From the NCBI GenBank assembly GCA_900549015.1, contig URMH01000040.1, positions 1 through 24,807 of the forward strand: a stretch of DNA of 24,807 bases. Direction: 5' to 3'. The notes under the pieces are model-generated. The model had not been told where the DNA came from. It saw nothing but the letters and a program-made list of their open reading frames with translations, and did no database searches. Within the stretch, counting starts at the first letter, position 1. Each line of letters begins with the position of its first letter. This DNA is from an uncultured Blautia sp. (lineage in GTDB: Bacteria > Bacillota > Clostridia > Lachnospirales > Lachnospiraceae). A program made the translations under genes and the position numbers. Shown one piece after another: positions 7,960-15,235 of this stretch.

Positions 7960-9234
7960 ATGGATATTAAAAAACTGAAAAATTTAAAAGGAACCCTTTC
8001 TGTTCCGGGAGACAAATCGATTTCCCACCGGGCGGTAATGTTTGGAGCTCTCGCACAGGGTACTACAAAAATCAGCGGTTTTCTTGAAGGAGCAGACTGT
8101 CTTTCCACAATCCGCTGCTTCCGGCAGATGGGCATTTCCATAGAGCAAAGCGGTTCTGAGGTACTTGTCCTCGGAAAAGGGCTTCATGGGCTTTCCGCTC
8201 CTTCCGATATTCTTGATACGGGAAACAGCGGCACCACAACGAGATTGATTTCCGGGATTCTTGCAGGACAGCAGTTTTCCTCCACCCTTACGGGAGACGC
8301 TTCCATTCAGTCCCGCCCCATGAACCGGATCATGACTCCCTTAAAGGAGATGGGAGCAGATATTATAAGTTTAAAAAATAACGGCTGCGCGCCTCTTTCC
8401 ATACAGGGAACACAGCTTCACGGCATCCACTATAATTCCCCTGTTGCGTCTGCGCAGGTAAAATCCTGCATTCTTCTCGCAGGAATGTATGCGGACGGAG
8501 AAACAAAAGTAACGGAACCGGTTCTTTCCAGAAATCACACGGAAATCATGCTTCATTATTTCGGAGCAGACGTGCGCTCTTTTGGAACAACTGCTTCCAT
8601 CTCTCCGGAACCAGAACTTACTGCAAGAGAAATTTCTGTTCCCGGTGATATTTCCTCCGCAGCTTATTTTATTGCAGCAGGGCTTCTCACTCCAAACAGT
8701 GAGATTCTTTTAAAAAACGTGGGAATCAATCCTACAAGAGACGGTATTCTTAAAGTGTGCCGCCAGATGGGCGCAGATATTACCCTCTTAAATGAGAAAC
8801 ATCAGGGAGAACCTACTGCCGATATTCTTGTCCGCACAAGCAGTCTTCACGGAACAACCATAGAGGGAGATATGATCCCAACTTTAATTGACGAAATCCC
8901 CGTCATTGCCATAATGGCTGCTTTTGCACAGGGCACTACGATTATCCGCGACGCCCAGGAGCTGAAAGTAAAAGAATCAGACAGAATCGCCGTCATGTGC
9001 GACAATTTAAAACGTATGGGGGCAGACGTCACGCCAACTGAGGACGGCATGATCATAAATGGAGGAAAGCCCCTACACGGAGCCTGCATTGATTCTCACC
9101 TTGACCACCGCATCGCCATGTCTTTTGCAGTGGCAGGTACAATTTGTGACGGAATCCTTTCCATAAACGGGGGCGAATGTGTGAATATTTCCTATCCGGA
9201 ATTTTATAAAGACCTGTACTCCCTGTCAAAATAG
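7960..9234 (+). CDS. aroA: 3-phosphoshikimate 1-carboxyvinyltransferase (EPSP synthase), class II type
   Basis: Joins shikimate-3-phosphate and phosphoenolpyruvate to make EPSP in the shikimate pathway. It is 424 residues, normal for the family. It opens with LSVPGDKSISHRAVMFGA (phosphate/PEP-binding, about 13-30), then DTGNSGTTTRL, KVKESDRI and HLDHRIAMSFA. The four short motifs that define class II enzymes are all present: GDKS, SAQVK, RNHTE and NPTR. From established work on this class, the enzyme should be less sensitive to glyphosate than the E. coli-type class I enzyme. ATG 7960 lies 9 nt after the tyrA stop with GGTAGGA upstream, so it is translated from the same message. No strong terminator follows. 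Confidence 0.97.
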   Translation: MDIKKLKNLKGTLSVPGDKSISHRAVMFGALAQGTTKISGFLEGADCLSTIRCFRQMGISIEQSGSEVLVLGKGLHGLSAPSDILDTGNSGTTTRLISGILAGQQFSSTLTGDASIQSRPMNRIMTPLKEMGADIISLKNNGCAPLSIQGTQLHGIHYNSPVASAQVKSCILLAGMYADGETKVTEPVLSRNHTEIMLHYFGADVRSFGTTASISPEPELTAREISVPGDISSAAYFIAAGLLTPNSEILLKNVGINPTRDGILKVCRQMGADITLLNEKHQGEPTADILVRTSSLHGTTIEGDMIPTLIDEIPVIAIMAAFAQGTTIIRDAQELKVKESDRIAVMCDNLKRMGADVTPTEDGMIINGGKPLHGACIDSHLDHRIAMSFAVAGTICDGILSINGGECVNISYPEFYKDLYSLSK

Positions 9235-9285
9235 AAAATTTTATATTAGACTAAAATTATCCTTTTTATTTTCTGTAAAATATCG

Positions 9286-9291
9286 TATAAT
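9286..9291 (+). promoter_or_regulatory. Probable -10 element for the D-lactate dehydrogenase gene
   Basis: A perfect TATAAT 46 bp before the ATG in an AT-rich spacer. No good -35 is seen at 17 bp (TTTTTA), so either the promoter is weak or activator-dependent, or the gene is also read from tyrA-aroA. Confidence 0.5.
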
Positions 9292-9336
9292 CATATTGAA
9301 TTCATTACATACTACAAATAGAAAGGAGCAGTTTTT

Positions 9337-10326
9337 ATGAAAATTTTATTTTATGGCACTAAAAATTATGACGAACAGTTTTTCCAGAAGCTTCTGCCTT
9401 CTTTTCCGGGAATAGAAATTAAATTTATTGAGGCAAATATCCATGTGGAAACGGCTGCTCTTGCAAAAGGCTATGACGCTATCTGTGCATTTGTAAACGC
9501 AGATCTTGGCACAGATGTCATTGAGGAGCTGCATCGGTGCGGCGTAAAGCTGATTCTTATGCGGTGCGCAGGATATAATAATGTGGATCTTGACACAACA
9601 AAAAAATACGGGATTGCAGTAATGCGCGTGCCGGGCTACTCCCCGGAAGCCGTAGCAGAACACGCAATGGCTCTTGTTCTCACAGCAAACCGCCATACTC
9701 ATAAGGCATATATTAAATGCCGTGAAAACAACTTTGCCTTAAACGGTCTTATGGGCGTAAATCTCTATCAGAAAACAGCCGGCATTGTGGGAACCGGTAA
9801 AATCGGTCAGGCAATGGCACGGATCTGCCGCGGCTTCGGCATGAACGTGATCGCATATGACCGTTATCCAAACGATGCTCTTGATTTTGTAAAATACGTA
9901 TCCCTTGATGAGCTTCTCTCTTCCAGCGATCTGATCAGTCTTCACTGCCCGCTGACAGACGAGACAAAACACATGATCAATGAAGACTCTATCTCCAAAA
10001 TGAAGGACGGCGTCATTCTTGTAAACACTTCAAGAGGGGGGCTTATTAAAACAGACGACCTGATCGCAGGGATCCGCGACCACAAATTCTTCGCCGTCGG
10101 TCTTGACGTATATGAAGAGGAAACAGATTTTGTGTACGAAGATATGTCCGAGCGCATTCTTCCAAGCTCTACCATTCAGCGTCTTCTCTCCTTCCCCAAT
10201 GTGACCATGACTTCTCATCAGGGATTCTTCACAGAGGAAGCGCTTACGAATATTGCGGAAACGACTCTGGAAAATGCAGCGGCATTTATGAACGGAGAGG
10301 AATTGAAGAATCAGGTGCTTTCCTGA
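9337..10326 (+). CDS. ldhA: D-lactate dehydrogenase (D-2-hydroxyacid dehydrogenase family)
   Basis: Reduces pyruvate to D-lactate with NADH, a fermentative redox sink; cytoplasmic. The 329-residue protein has the N-terminal catalytic half with MRCAGYNNVD, a Rossmann domain with GTGKIG (152-157) and Asp175 after the second strand (AYDRYP), typical of NAD preference. The catalytic triad is Arg233 in NTSRGG, a Glu in LDVYEEE (about 260-262) and His294 in SHQGFFTEEAL. The length and the SHQGFFTEEAL block fit D-LDH better than phosphoglycerate dehydrogenase or a VanH-type enzyme; no van genes are near. The start is well supported by AAAGGAG upstream. It ends just before a strong terminator shared with the convergent operon. 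Exact substrate is inferred. Confidence 0.92.
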   Translation: MKILFYGTKNYDEQFFQKLLPSFPGIEIKFIEANIHVETAALAKGYDAICAFVNADLGTDVIEELHRCGVKLILMRCAGYNNVDLDTTKKYGIAVMRVPGYSPEAVAEHAMALVLTANRHTHKAYIKCRENNFALNGLMGVNLYQKTAGIVGTGKIGQAMARICRGFGMNVIAYDRYPNDALDFVKYVSLDELLSSSDLISLHCPLTDETKHMINEDSISKMKDGVILVNTSRGGLIKTDDLIAGIRDHKFFAVGLDVYEEETDFVYEDMSERILPSSTIQRLLSFPNVTMTSHQGFFTEEALTNIAETTLENAAAFMNGEELKNQVLS

Positions 10327-10354
10327 TGACCTGTTCTGTACTTTAGCCAGATTA

Positions 10355-10406
10355 TAAAAAGCATAAAACCACGACATACCTGCATATCGTGGCTTTATGC
10401 TTTTTT
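10355..10406. terminator. Bidirectional terminator between ldhA and the barnase-like gene
   Basis: Long hairpin: AAGCATAAAACCACGA pairs with TCGTGGCTTTATGCTT with a single mismatch around a short loop. It is flanked by an A-tract on the left and a TTTTTT tract on the right, so it can stop transcription from both sides. Confidence 0.93.
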
Positions 10407-10421
10407 CAATCTCGCCAGAGT

Positions 10422-11027
10422 TTAATACACCTGCTCAAAGGTTTCCATGTTATCGCCTGTATAGAAAATCTGTCCGTCATTTGTGTAAATGACCTTCTCT
10501 TCTCCTCTTTCCCCCGGCTCTACATTGACGTCGCACTCATAAAATACTCTTCCCTCTTCCTCAGGAAGCATTTTATCGGCATTATTATATTCGTCTCCTC
10601 CGATATTTTTTCCCGGAGCCACATCGGAAAGATTATCCGCCCCGTCGCTCCACCCAAGATCTCGGGCTTCTTTCTTTGTTATATAATTGGAAGGAAGATG
10701 TCCATATTCATGAATATAGCGAATGACATCGTCTTTATCTGTATAGGTCCCGGTTCTCTCAAGTTTTGCTTCTTTTGAAGCTTCCTTATTCGTTTCCTCT
10801 GAACTTTCTTCCAGTTCTACTTCCGGATCATCCACGAGCATATCCTCGTCCATCACCTCGAACTGATCGTCTCCCTGATCTCCTTCCTCCAAAGCCTCAA
10901 GCTCCTCCTCGCCAAGGGGAACAAGATCCTCTGAAAAAATCTCTTCCTCTGACTCTTTTCCGCAGCCTGCCGTTGCAAAAGCCAGCATAGCCATAAGACC
11001 TGCTGCAAAAATCCGTGATTTCTTCAT
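10422..11027 (-). CDS. Barnase-like lipoprotein with substituted catalytic residues
   Basis: A 201-residue predicted lipoprotein. It has a signal peptide with lipobox ATAGC (Cys22), then an extremely acidic linker (about 25-90), then a 110-residue domain colinear with Bacillus barnase (LPSNYITKKEARDLGW; DVAPGKNIGGDEY). In ungapped alignment from memory, Lys118, Glu164 and Arg174 match barnase Lys27, Glu73 and Arg83. The general-acid His102 is Asn193 (codon AAC), Arg87 is Lys178 and Arg59 is Ala150. Barnase is a secreted guanyl-preferring RNase; this protein keeps the fold but probably has little or no such activity. No barstar-like inhibitor gene is next to it. It is the last gene of the nfo operon, 11 bp after the flavoprotein stop. 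Its function outside the membrane is unknown. Confidence 0.9.
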   Translation of the reverse strand: MKKSRIFAAGLMAMLAFATAGCGKESEEEIFSEDLVPLGEEELEALEEGDQGDDQFEVMDEDMLVDDPEVELEESSEETNKEASKEAKLERTGTYTDKDDVIRYIHEYGHLPSNYITKKEARDLGWSDGADNLSDVAPGKNIGGDEYNNADKMLPEEEGRVFYECDVNVEPGERGEEKVIYTNDGQIFYTGDNMETFEQVY

Positions 11028-11038
11028 GTAAGCCTCCT

Positions 11039-11596
11039 TTATCTGCTCTCTTCGTTTAATTTCTTTCCGAGATTTCTTACCGCCTCTAAAATATCTTCTC
11101 TTTCTTTTACAGGAACTTTGTCTGTTTTATCAACATATACCGTATCCAACACCTGGCAGTTTAACTGGTTAAGAAGCATTTTGGAAGTGCTTTCCGCTTT
11201 TTCTCTCGGTCCGATGCTTCCCGCTGCAAGAAGAATCCCTCCTGTCTTTTTCTTCGGCACAGGGTCTTCTTTTCTTATATATCTGGCGCTGAAATACGTC
11301 TGCAGGCGGCTTAAAACAGCGAGCAGCATTCCCGTGATTTCCTCAAAATACACAGGAGATGCAAGGATAATGTGGTCGCATTCCTGAATGTAATCAAAAA
11401 TCTCCTGCATTTCGTCTTTTATGGCACAGCCTTTGTTCTCAAAACACCATCTGCAGTCAATGCAGGGACGAATATCTGCATAGTATGCGTCCAGAACTCT
11501 TACCTCTCCTTCCAGTTCCTCTTTTAATGCGTTGATCATTGTCATAGTATCTCCCTTTTTTCTTGGAGAACCGTTTAATATCAGTGTTTTTCTCAT
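11039..11596 (-). CDS. Flavodoxin-fold NAD(P)H-dependent reductase with iron-sulfur flavoprotein-type Cys motif
   Basis: A 185-residue protein of the NADPH-dependent FMN reductase/iron-sulfur flavoprotein group. It starts MRKTLILNGSPRKKGDT, the FMN phosphate-binding loop, followed by a compact cysteine motif CX2CX2CX5C (Cys45, Cys48, Cys51, Cys57). The ASPVYFEEITG stretch comes next, typical of the flavin-binding second loop. Related proteins carry a [4Fe-4S] cluster on such a motif and pass electrons between ferredoxin-like donors and flavin. Here cluster binding is inferred. It begins 3 bp after the nfo stop and ends 11 bp before the lipoprotein gene. Probable cytoplasmic electron-transfer or oxidative-stress role; true substrate unknown. 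Confidence 0.87.
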   Translation of the reverse strand: MRKTLILNGSPRKKGDTMTMINALKEELEGEVRVLDAYYADIRPCIDCRWCFENKGCAIKDEMQEIFDYIQECDHIILASPVYFEEITGMLLAVLSRLQTYFSARYIRKEDPVPKKKTGGILLAAGSIGPREKAESTSKMLLNQLNCQVLDTVYVDKTDKVPVKEREDILEAVRNLGKKLNEESR

Positions 11597-11599
11597 TTC

Positions 11600-12433
11600 T
11601 TACTCCTCGTATTTTTCTCTTAAAAGTGAGATTTCCTCTGCCCAGCCTGCATCGTCATTTGGAGTTTCCAGAATAAACGGGATTCCCTTTAACGCAGGGT
11701 GACGGGTAACGGCGGAAAGGGCTTCCAGTCCAATCTCTCCCTGTCCTATTTTTGCATGGCGGTCCTTATGGCTTCCCAGTCCGTTCATACTGTCGTTTAA
11801 GTGGATTGCCTTTAAATTCGAAAGACCGATTATGTGGTCAAACTCTTCTAAAACCTCATCCAGATGATTTACAATGTCATAGCCTGCGTCCCACACATGA
11901 CAGGTATCAAGGCACACTCCCAGCTTTTCTTTCTTTTCCACGAGATCCATAATGGCGCGGATTTCCTCAAATCGACCGCCTACCTCGGAACCTTTTCCTG
12001 CCATTGTCTCCAGAAGGACGGTGGTGGACTGCTCGTCTGTGAGAACATCGTTTAAAATTTCCGCGATTTTCTGAATGCCGGTCTCCACGCCCTGTCCTAC
12101 ATGGCTTCCAGGGTGGAAATTATAATAGTTTCCAGGTGTCGCCTCCATGCGTTTCATATCGTCCGCCATGATTTCTCTTGCGAAATCCCGTAAATCTTCT
12201 TTTGCGGCACAGGCATTCATAGTGTACGGCGCATGAGCTACTATCTTACCAAAATGATTCTCCTCTGCAATTGCAAGAAATTTCTCCACATCTTTCAGAT
12301 CCAATTCCTTTGCCTTTCCGCCTCTTGGATTTCTTGTGAAAAATGCCAGGGTATTTCCTCCGTTTTTCACCATCTGACGCCCCATAGCCGCATATCCTTT
12401 AGAGGAAGATGCATGATTTCCAATATATAACAT
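11600..12433 (-). CDS. nfo: Endonuclease IV (AP endonuclease)
   Basis: Cuts DNA 5' to abasic sites in base excision repair, using three metal ions. The 277-residue TIM-barrel protein has the family metal-binding segments in order: VAHAPYTMN, NFHPGSHVGQG, LLETMAGKG, LDTCHVWDAGYD, HLNDSMNGLGSHKDRHAKIG, QGEIG and FILETP. Length and order are normal. ATG 12433 follows AAAGGA. It is the first gene of a three-gene operon with a promoter at 12470-12498, followed at 3 bp by the flavoprotein gene. Confidence 0.96.
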   Translation of the reverse strand: MLYIGNHASSSKGYAAMGRQMVKNGGNTLAFFTRNPRGGKAKELDLKDVEKFLAIAEENHFGKIVAHAPYTMNACAAKEDLRDFAREIMADDMKRMEATPGNYYNFHPGSHVGQGVETGIQKIAEILNDVLTDEQSTTVLLETMAGKGSEVGGRFEEIRAIMDLVEKKEKLGVCLDTCHVWDAGYDIVNHLDEVLEEFDHIIGLSNLKAIHLNDSMNGLGSHKDRHAKIGQGEIGLEALSAVTRHPALKGIPFILETPNDDAGWAEEISLLREKYEE

Positions 12434-12469
12434 AAACTTAAATTCCTTTCTGCTTCATAGTTATTTTTT

Positions 12470-12498
12470 ATTTTATCAAAAATAGTTTAACATGAAAA
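12470..12498 (-). promoter_or_regulatory. Promoter of the nfo operon
   Basis: Minus strand TTTTCA (12498-12493), 17-bp spacer, TAAAAT (12475-12470), about 37 bp from the nfo start. It is divergent from and almost touching the symporter promoter, only 11 bp apart, so the two could influence each other. Confidence 0.65.
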
Positions 12499-12508
12499 GA
12501 GATAGTTA

Positions 12509-12537
12509 TTGACGAAATGTATAAAAATTCATATAAT
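12509..12537 (+). promoter_or_regulatory. Promoter of the symporter-capA operon
   Basis: TTGACG (12509-12514), 17-bp spacer, perfect TATAAT (12532-12537), 35 bp before the start codon. Confidence 0.85.
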
Positions 12538-12572
12538 TTTAATAGATTTTAGAGGGAGGTTGTAAATCTATT

Positions 12573-13946
12573 ATGAAAGAACGCGAAAAGTTTTCTTCAC
12601 GGCTTGGCTTTATTTTAATTTCTGCCGGCTGTGCAATCGGAATTGGAAATGTGTGGAGATTTCCGTACATTACCGGTCAATACGGAGGCGCCGCCTTTGT
12701 TCTGATTTATCTTGTATTCCTTTTAATTCTCGGACTGCCTATTATGGTAATGGAATTTTCTGTAGGCCGCGCCAGCCGACACTCTGCTGCCAGAAGCTTC
12801 CATATTCTGGAACCCAAGGGTACAAAATGGCATCTTTACAGCTATGGCGCCATGCTAGGCAACTATCTTCTCATGATGTTCTACACAACCGTAGGCGGCT
12901 GGATGCTCGCTTATTTTGTTAAAACAGCAAAAGGAACCTTTACAGGACTGAATCCTTCGGCTGTGGAAGGCGTATTTAATGATATGCTGGCAAATCCTGT
13001 GGAAATGACCATCTGGATGGGAATCACTACGGTTCTGGGCTTTGGCATCTGCAGTATGGGATTTCAAAAAGGCGTGGAGCGGATTACAAAGGCCATGATG
13101 GTATGTCTTCTCGGCATTATGATCCTTCTCTGCATTAAGAGCCTGACTCTTCCAAACGCATCAGAAGGTGTGAAGTTTTATCTTCTCCCTGATTTCGAGC
13201 GCCTGAAAGAAAACGGCCTCGCACAGGGAATTTACGCAGCTATGGGACAGGCTTTCTTCACCTTAAGCCTTGGCATTGGTGCACTTGCCATTTTTGGAAG
13301 CTATATAGGAAAGGACAGAAGCCTTACAGGAGAGGCAATCCAGATTGGGATTCTTGATACCTTTGTCGCACTGACAGCAGGCCTCATTATTTTTCCTGCC
13401 TGCTTCTCATTCGGAGTAGATCAGACACAGGGAGTAGGACTTGTTTTTGTCACGCTTCCAAACGTATTTAACCAGATGGCCGGCGGACGCTTCTGGGGCG
13501 CTCTTTTCTTTATCTTTATGAGTTTTGCCGCCCTTTCCACCATCATTGCCGTATTTGAAAATATTTTAAATTTTGCTATGGAGCTTTGGGGCTGGAGCAG
13601 AAAAAAAGCCGTTCTCATAAACGGGGTTGCCATTCTTATTTTATCTATGCCCTGCGTACTCGGTTTTAATGTATGGAGCGGATTTCAGCCCTTTGGTCCA
13701 GGAAGTACCATTCAGGATCTTGAGGACTTTATCATTTCCAACAACCTGCTTCCTATCGGAAGCCTTGTATATCTCCTCTTCTGTGTCACACGATACGGCT
13801 GGGGCTGGAAAAACTTTGTGGCAGAAGCAGACAGCGGAAACGGACTCAAGTTTCCCAAATGGGCACGGCCTTATCTTATCTTTGTGCTTCCGCTGATTGT
13901 TCTTATTATTTTTGTTATGGGTTACTACGATAAATTCTTTAGCTGA
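12573..13946 (+). CDS. Sodium-dependent transporter, neurotransmitter:sodium symporter (SNF) family
   Basis: A 457-residue polytopic membrane protein that should import an amino acid or related solute with Na+. The first helices carry the family signature SAGCAIGIGNVWRFPYI (about 18-34) and the following GGAAFVLIY. Further hydrophobic segments bring the count to 11-12, the usual bacterial NSS topology. Bacterial relatives include LeuT, MhsT and TnaT; the substrate cannot be read from the sequence. The start at 12573 is supported by GAGGGAGG upstream. The capA-like gene follows 24 bp after the stop, with its own AAAGGAG, so the two are co-transcribed. Confidence 0.95.
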   Translation: MKEREKFSSRLGFILISAGCAIGIGNVWRFPYITGQYGGAAFVLIYLVFLLILGLPIMVMEFSVGRASRHSAARSFHILEPKGTKWHLYSYGAMLGNYLLMMFYTTVGGWMLAYFVKTAKGTFTGLNPSAVEGVFNDMLANPVEMTIWMGITTVLGFGICSMGFQKGVERITKAMMVCLLGIMILLCIKSLTLPNASEGVKFYLLPDFERLKENGLAQGIYAAMGQAFFTLSLGIGALAIFGSYIGKDRSLTGEAIQIGILDTFVALTAGLIIFPACFSFGVDQTQGVGLVFVTLPNVFNQMAGGRFWGALFFIFMSFAALSTIIAVFENILNFAMELWGWSRKKAVLINGVAILILSMPCVLGFNVWSGFQPFGPGSTIQDLEDFIISNNLLPIGSLVYLLFCVTRYGWGWKNFVAEADSGNGLKFPKWARPYLIFVLPLIVLIIFVMGYYDKFFS

Positions 13947-13970
13947 CCTGCTTAGAAAAAGGAGATTATT

Positions 13971-15155
13971 ATGAACGATTCCCCACGAAAGAGAAATGCC
14001 CGTCCAGATACTTCCAGAAGAAATGCAGCCTTTCAAAAGAAAATGCGGCAGCAGAAAATCCGACGGCAGAAAGCGCTTCTTATAGGAGGAGGGCTGCTTC
14101 TCCTCTTCCTGCTCTCTATGGGCACTTCTGCCTGCATCACAAGAAACCGCAAGGCAAAAGAAGCCGCGGCACAGGCAGAACAGAAAAAATCCCAAGAAAA
14201 AGAAGCAAAAAAAGAAACGAAAAAAACTTTTGATCCTGTTTCTCTCACAGTCAGCGTAGTGGGGGACTGTACCCTTGGCACAGACGAAACCTTTGATTAC
14301 AGCACCAGCTTAAACGCTTATTTTGACAATTACGGAAGCTCCTATTTCCTTCAAAATGTAAAAACAATTTTCTCTGCTGATAATCTGACTATCGCAAACT
14401 TTGAAGGAACACTTACAGAATCTGATGCAAGAGAAGATAAAACTTTTGCTTTTAAAGCGCCCGCCTCTTTTGCAAAAATTCTTACAGACGGAAATGTAGA
14501 GGCAGTCACCACCGCCAACAATCACAGCCACGACTATGGCGAACAGGGCTTTACAGACACTTTAAACGCGCTGGACGCAGAAGGGATCACACATTTTGGC
14601 TATGACGAAACAGCCGTGATGGATATTAAAGGTGTAAAAGTCGGACTTGTGGGTATTTACGAGCTGAAAGACCATATGGAACGCGCCCAGCAGGTGAAAG
14701 ATAATATTGCAAAAGTAAAAGAAGAAGGCGCGCAGCTTATTATTGTTATCTTCCACTGGGGAAATGAAAAAGAAGAAGTCCCTGACAGCAATCAGATAGC
14801 TCTCGGACGCCTTGCCATTGACGAGGGCGCCGACCTTGTATGCGGTCATCACCCTCACGTTCTTCAGGGTATTGAAACATACAAAGGAAAAAATATTGTA
14901 TACAGTCTCGGAAATTTCTGCTTCGGCGGCAACAGCGCTCCAAGCGACATGGATTCCATGATTTTCCAGCAGACCTTTACGATCACCGAAGACGGCGTAC
15001 AGGCGGATAACGTAACAAACATTATCCCCTGCTCCATCTCTTCCGAGTATGGATATAACAATTACCAGCCTACTCCTGCAGAAGGCGAGGAAGCCCAGAG
15101 GATCAAAAATAAAATTGAAGAGAGAAGCGCGATGATTCCCGCGAGCGAATCATAA
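13971..15155 (+). CDS. CapA-family membrane-anchored metallophosphatase-like protein
   Basis: A 394-residue protein of the CapA/poly-gamma-glutamate synthesis family (calcineurin-like metallophosphatase fold). A very basic N-terminus (about 1-35) precedes one membrane helix (about 36-54: LLIGGGLLLLFLLSMGT). A charged Lys/Glu/Ala-rich linker (about 60-85) follows, then the catalytic domain. The CapA motifs are present in order: VVGDCTLG, ANFEGTLT, TTANNHSHDYG, FHWGNEKE, GHHPHVLQG and YSLGNFCFGG. The positive-inside rule places the domain outside the cell. In many Firmicutes such proteins occur without capB/capC, as here, so poly-gamma-glutamate synthesis is not implied. It is the last gene of the symporter operon, followed by a strong terminator. 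Exact role unknown. Confidence 0.93.
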   Translation: MNDSPRKRNARPDTSRRNAAFQKKMRQQKIRRQKALLIGGGLLLLFLLSMGTSACITRNRKAKEAAAQAEQKKSQEKEAKKETKKTFDPVSLTVSVVGDCTLGTDETFDYSTSLNAYFDNYGSSYFLQNVKTIFSADNLTIANFEGTLTESDAREDKTFAFKAPASFAKILTDGNVEAVTTANNHSHDYGEQGFTDTLNALDAEGITHFGYDETAVMDIKGVKVGLVGIYELKDHMERAQQVKDNIAKVKEEGAQLIIVIFHWGNEKEEVPDSNQIALGRLAIDEGADLVCGHHPHVLQGIETYKGKNIVYSLGNFCFGGNSAPSDMDSMIFQQTFTITEDGVQADNVTNIIPCSISSEYGYNNYQPTPAEGEEAQRIKNKIEERSAMIPASES

Positions 15156-15165
15156 TACAGCGCGG

Positions 15166-15217
15166 AAAAGCCGGCAGCACCTCTGATAATTCAGTCAGGC
15201 ATCTGCCGGCTTTTTCT
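15166..15217. terminator. Bidirectional terminator between capA and the SpoIID-like gene
   Basis: Perfect 12-bp stem AAAAGCCGGCAG (15166-15177)/CTGCCGGCTTTT (15203-15214) with a 25-nt loop and T-tracts on both strands. Confidence 0.92.
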
Positions 15218-15235
15218 TATTTTTTTTCTGTTTTC

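Noticed and set aside
9337..10326. VanH-like dehydrogenase of a vancomycin-resistance cluster
   Set aside because: No vanA/B ligase or vanX is nearby, and the sequence fits fermentative D-lactate dehydrogenase.
10422..11027. Secreted toxin-immunity pair (barnase/barstar)
   Set aside because: No barstar-like gene is adjacent, the protein is lipid-anchored rather than in a toxin scaffold, and key catalytic residues are changed.
13971..15155. Capsule (poly-gamma-glutamate) synthesis locus
   Set aside because: Only the CapA-like gene is present; there is no capB, capC or capE, and stand-alone CapA proteins are common in Firmicutes.
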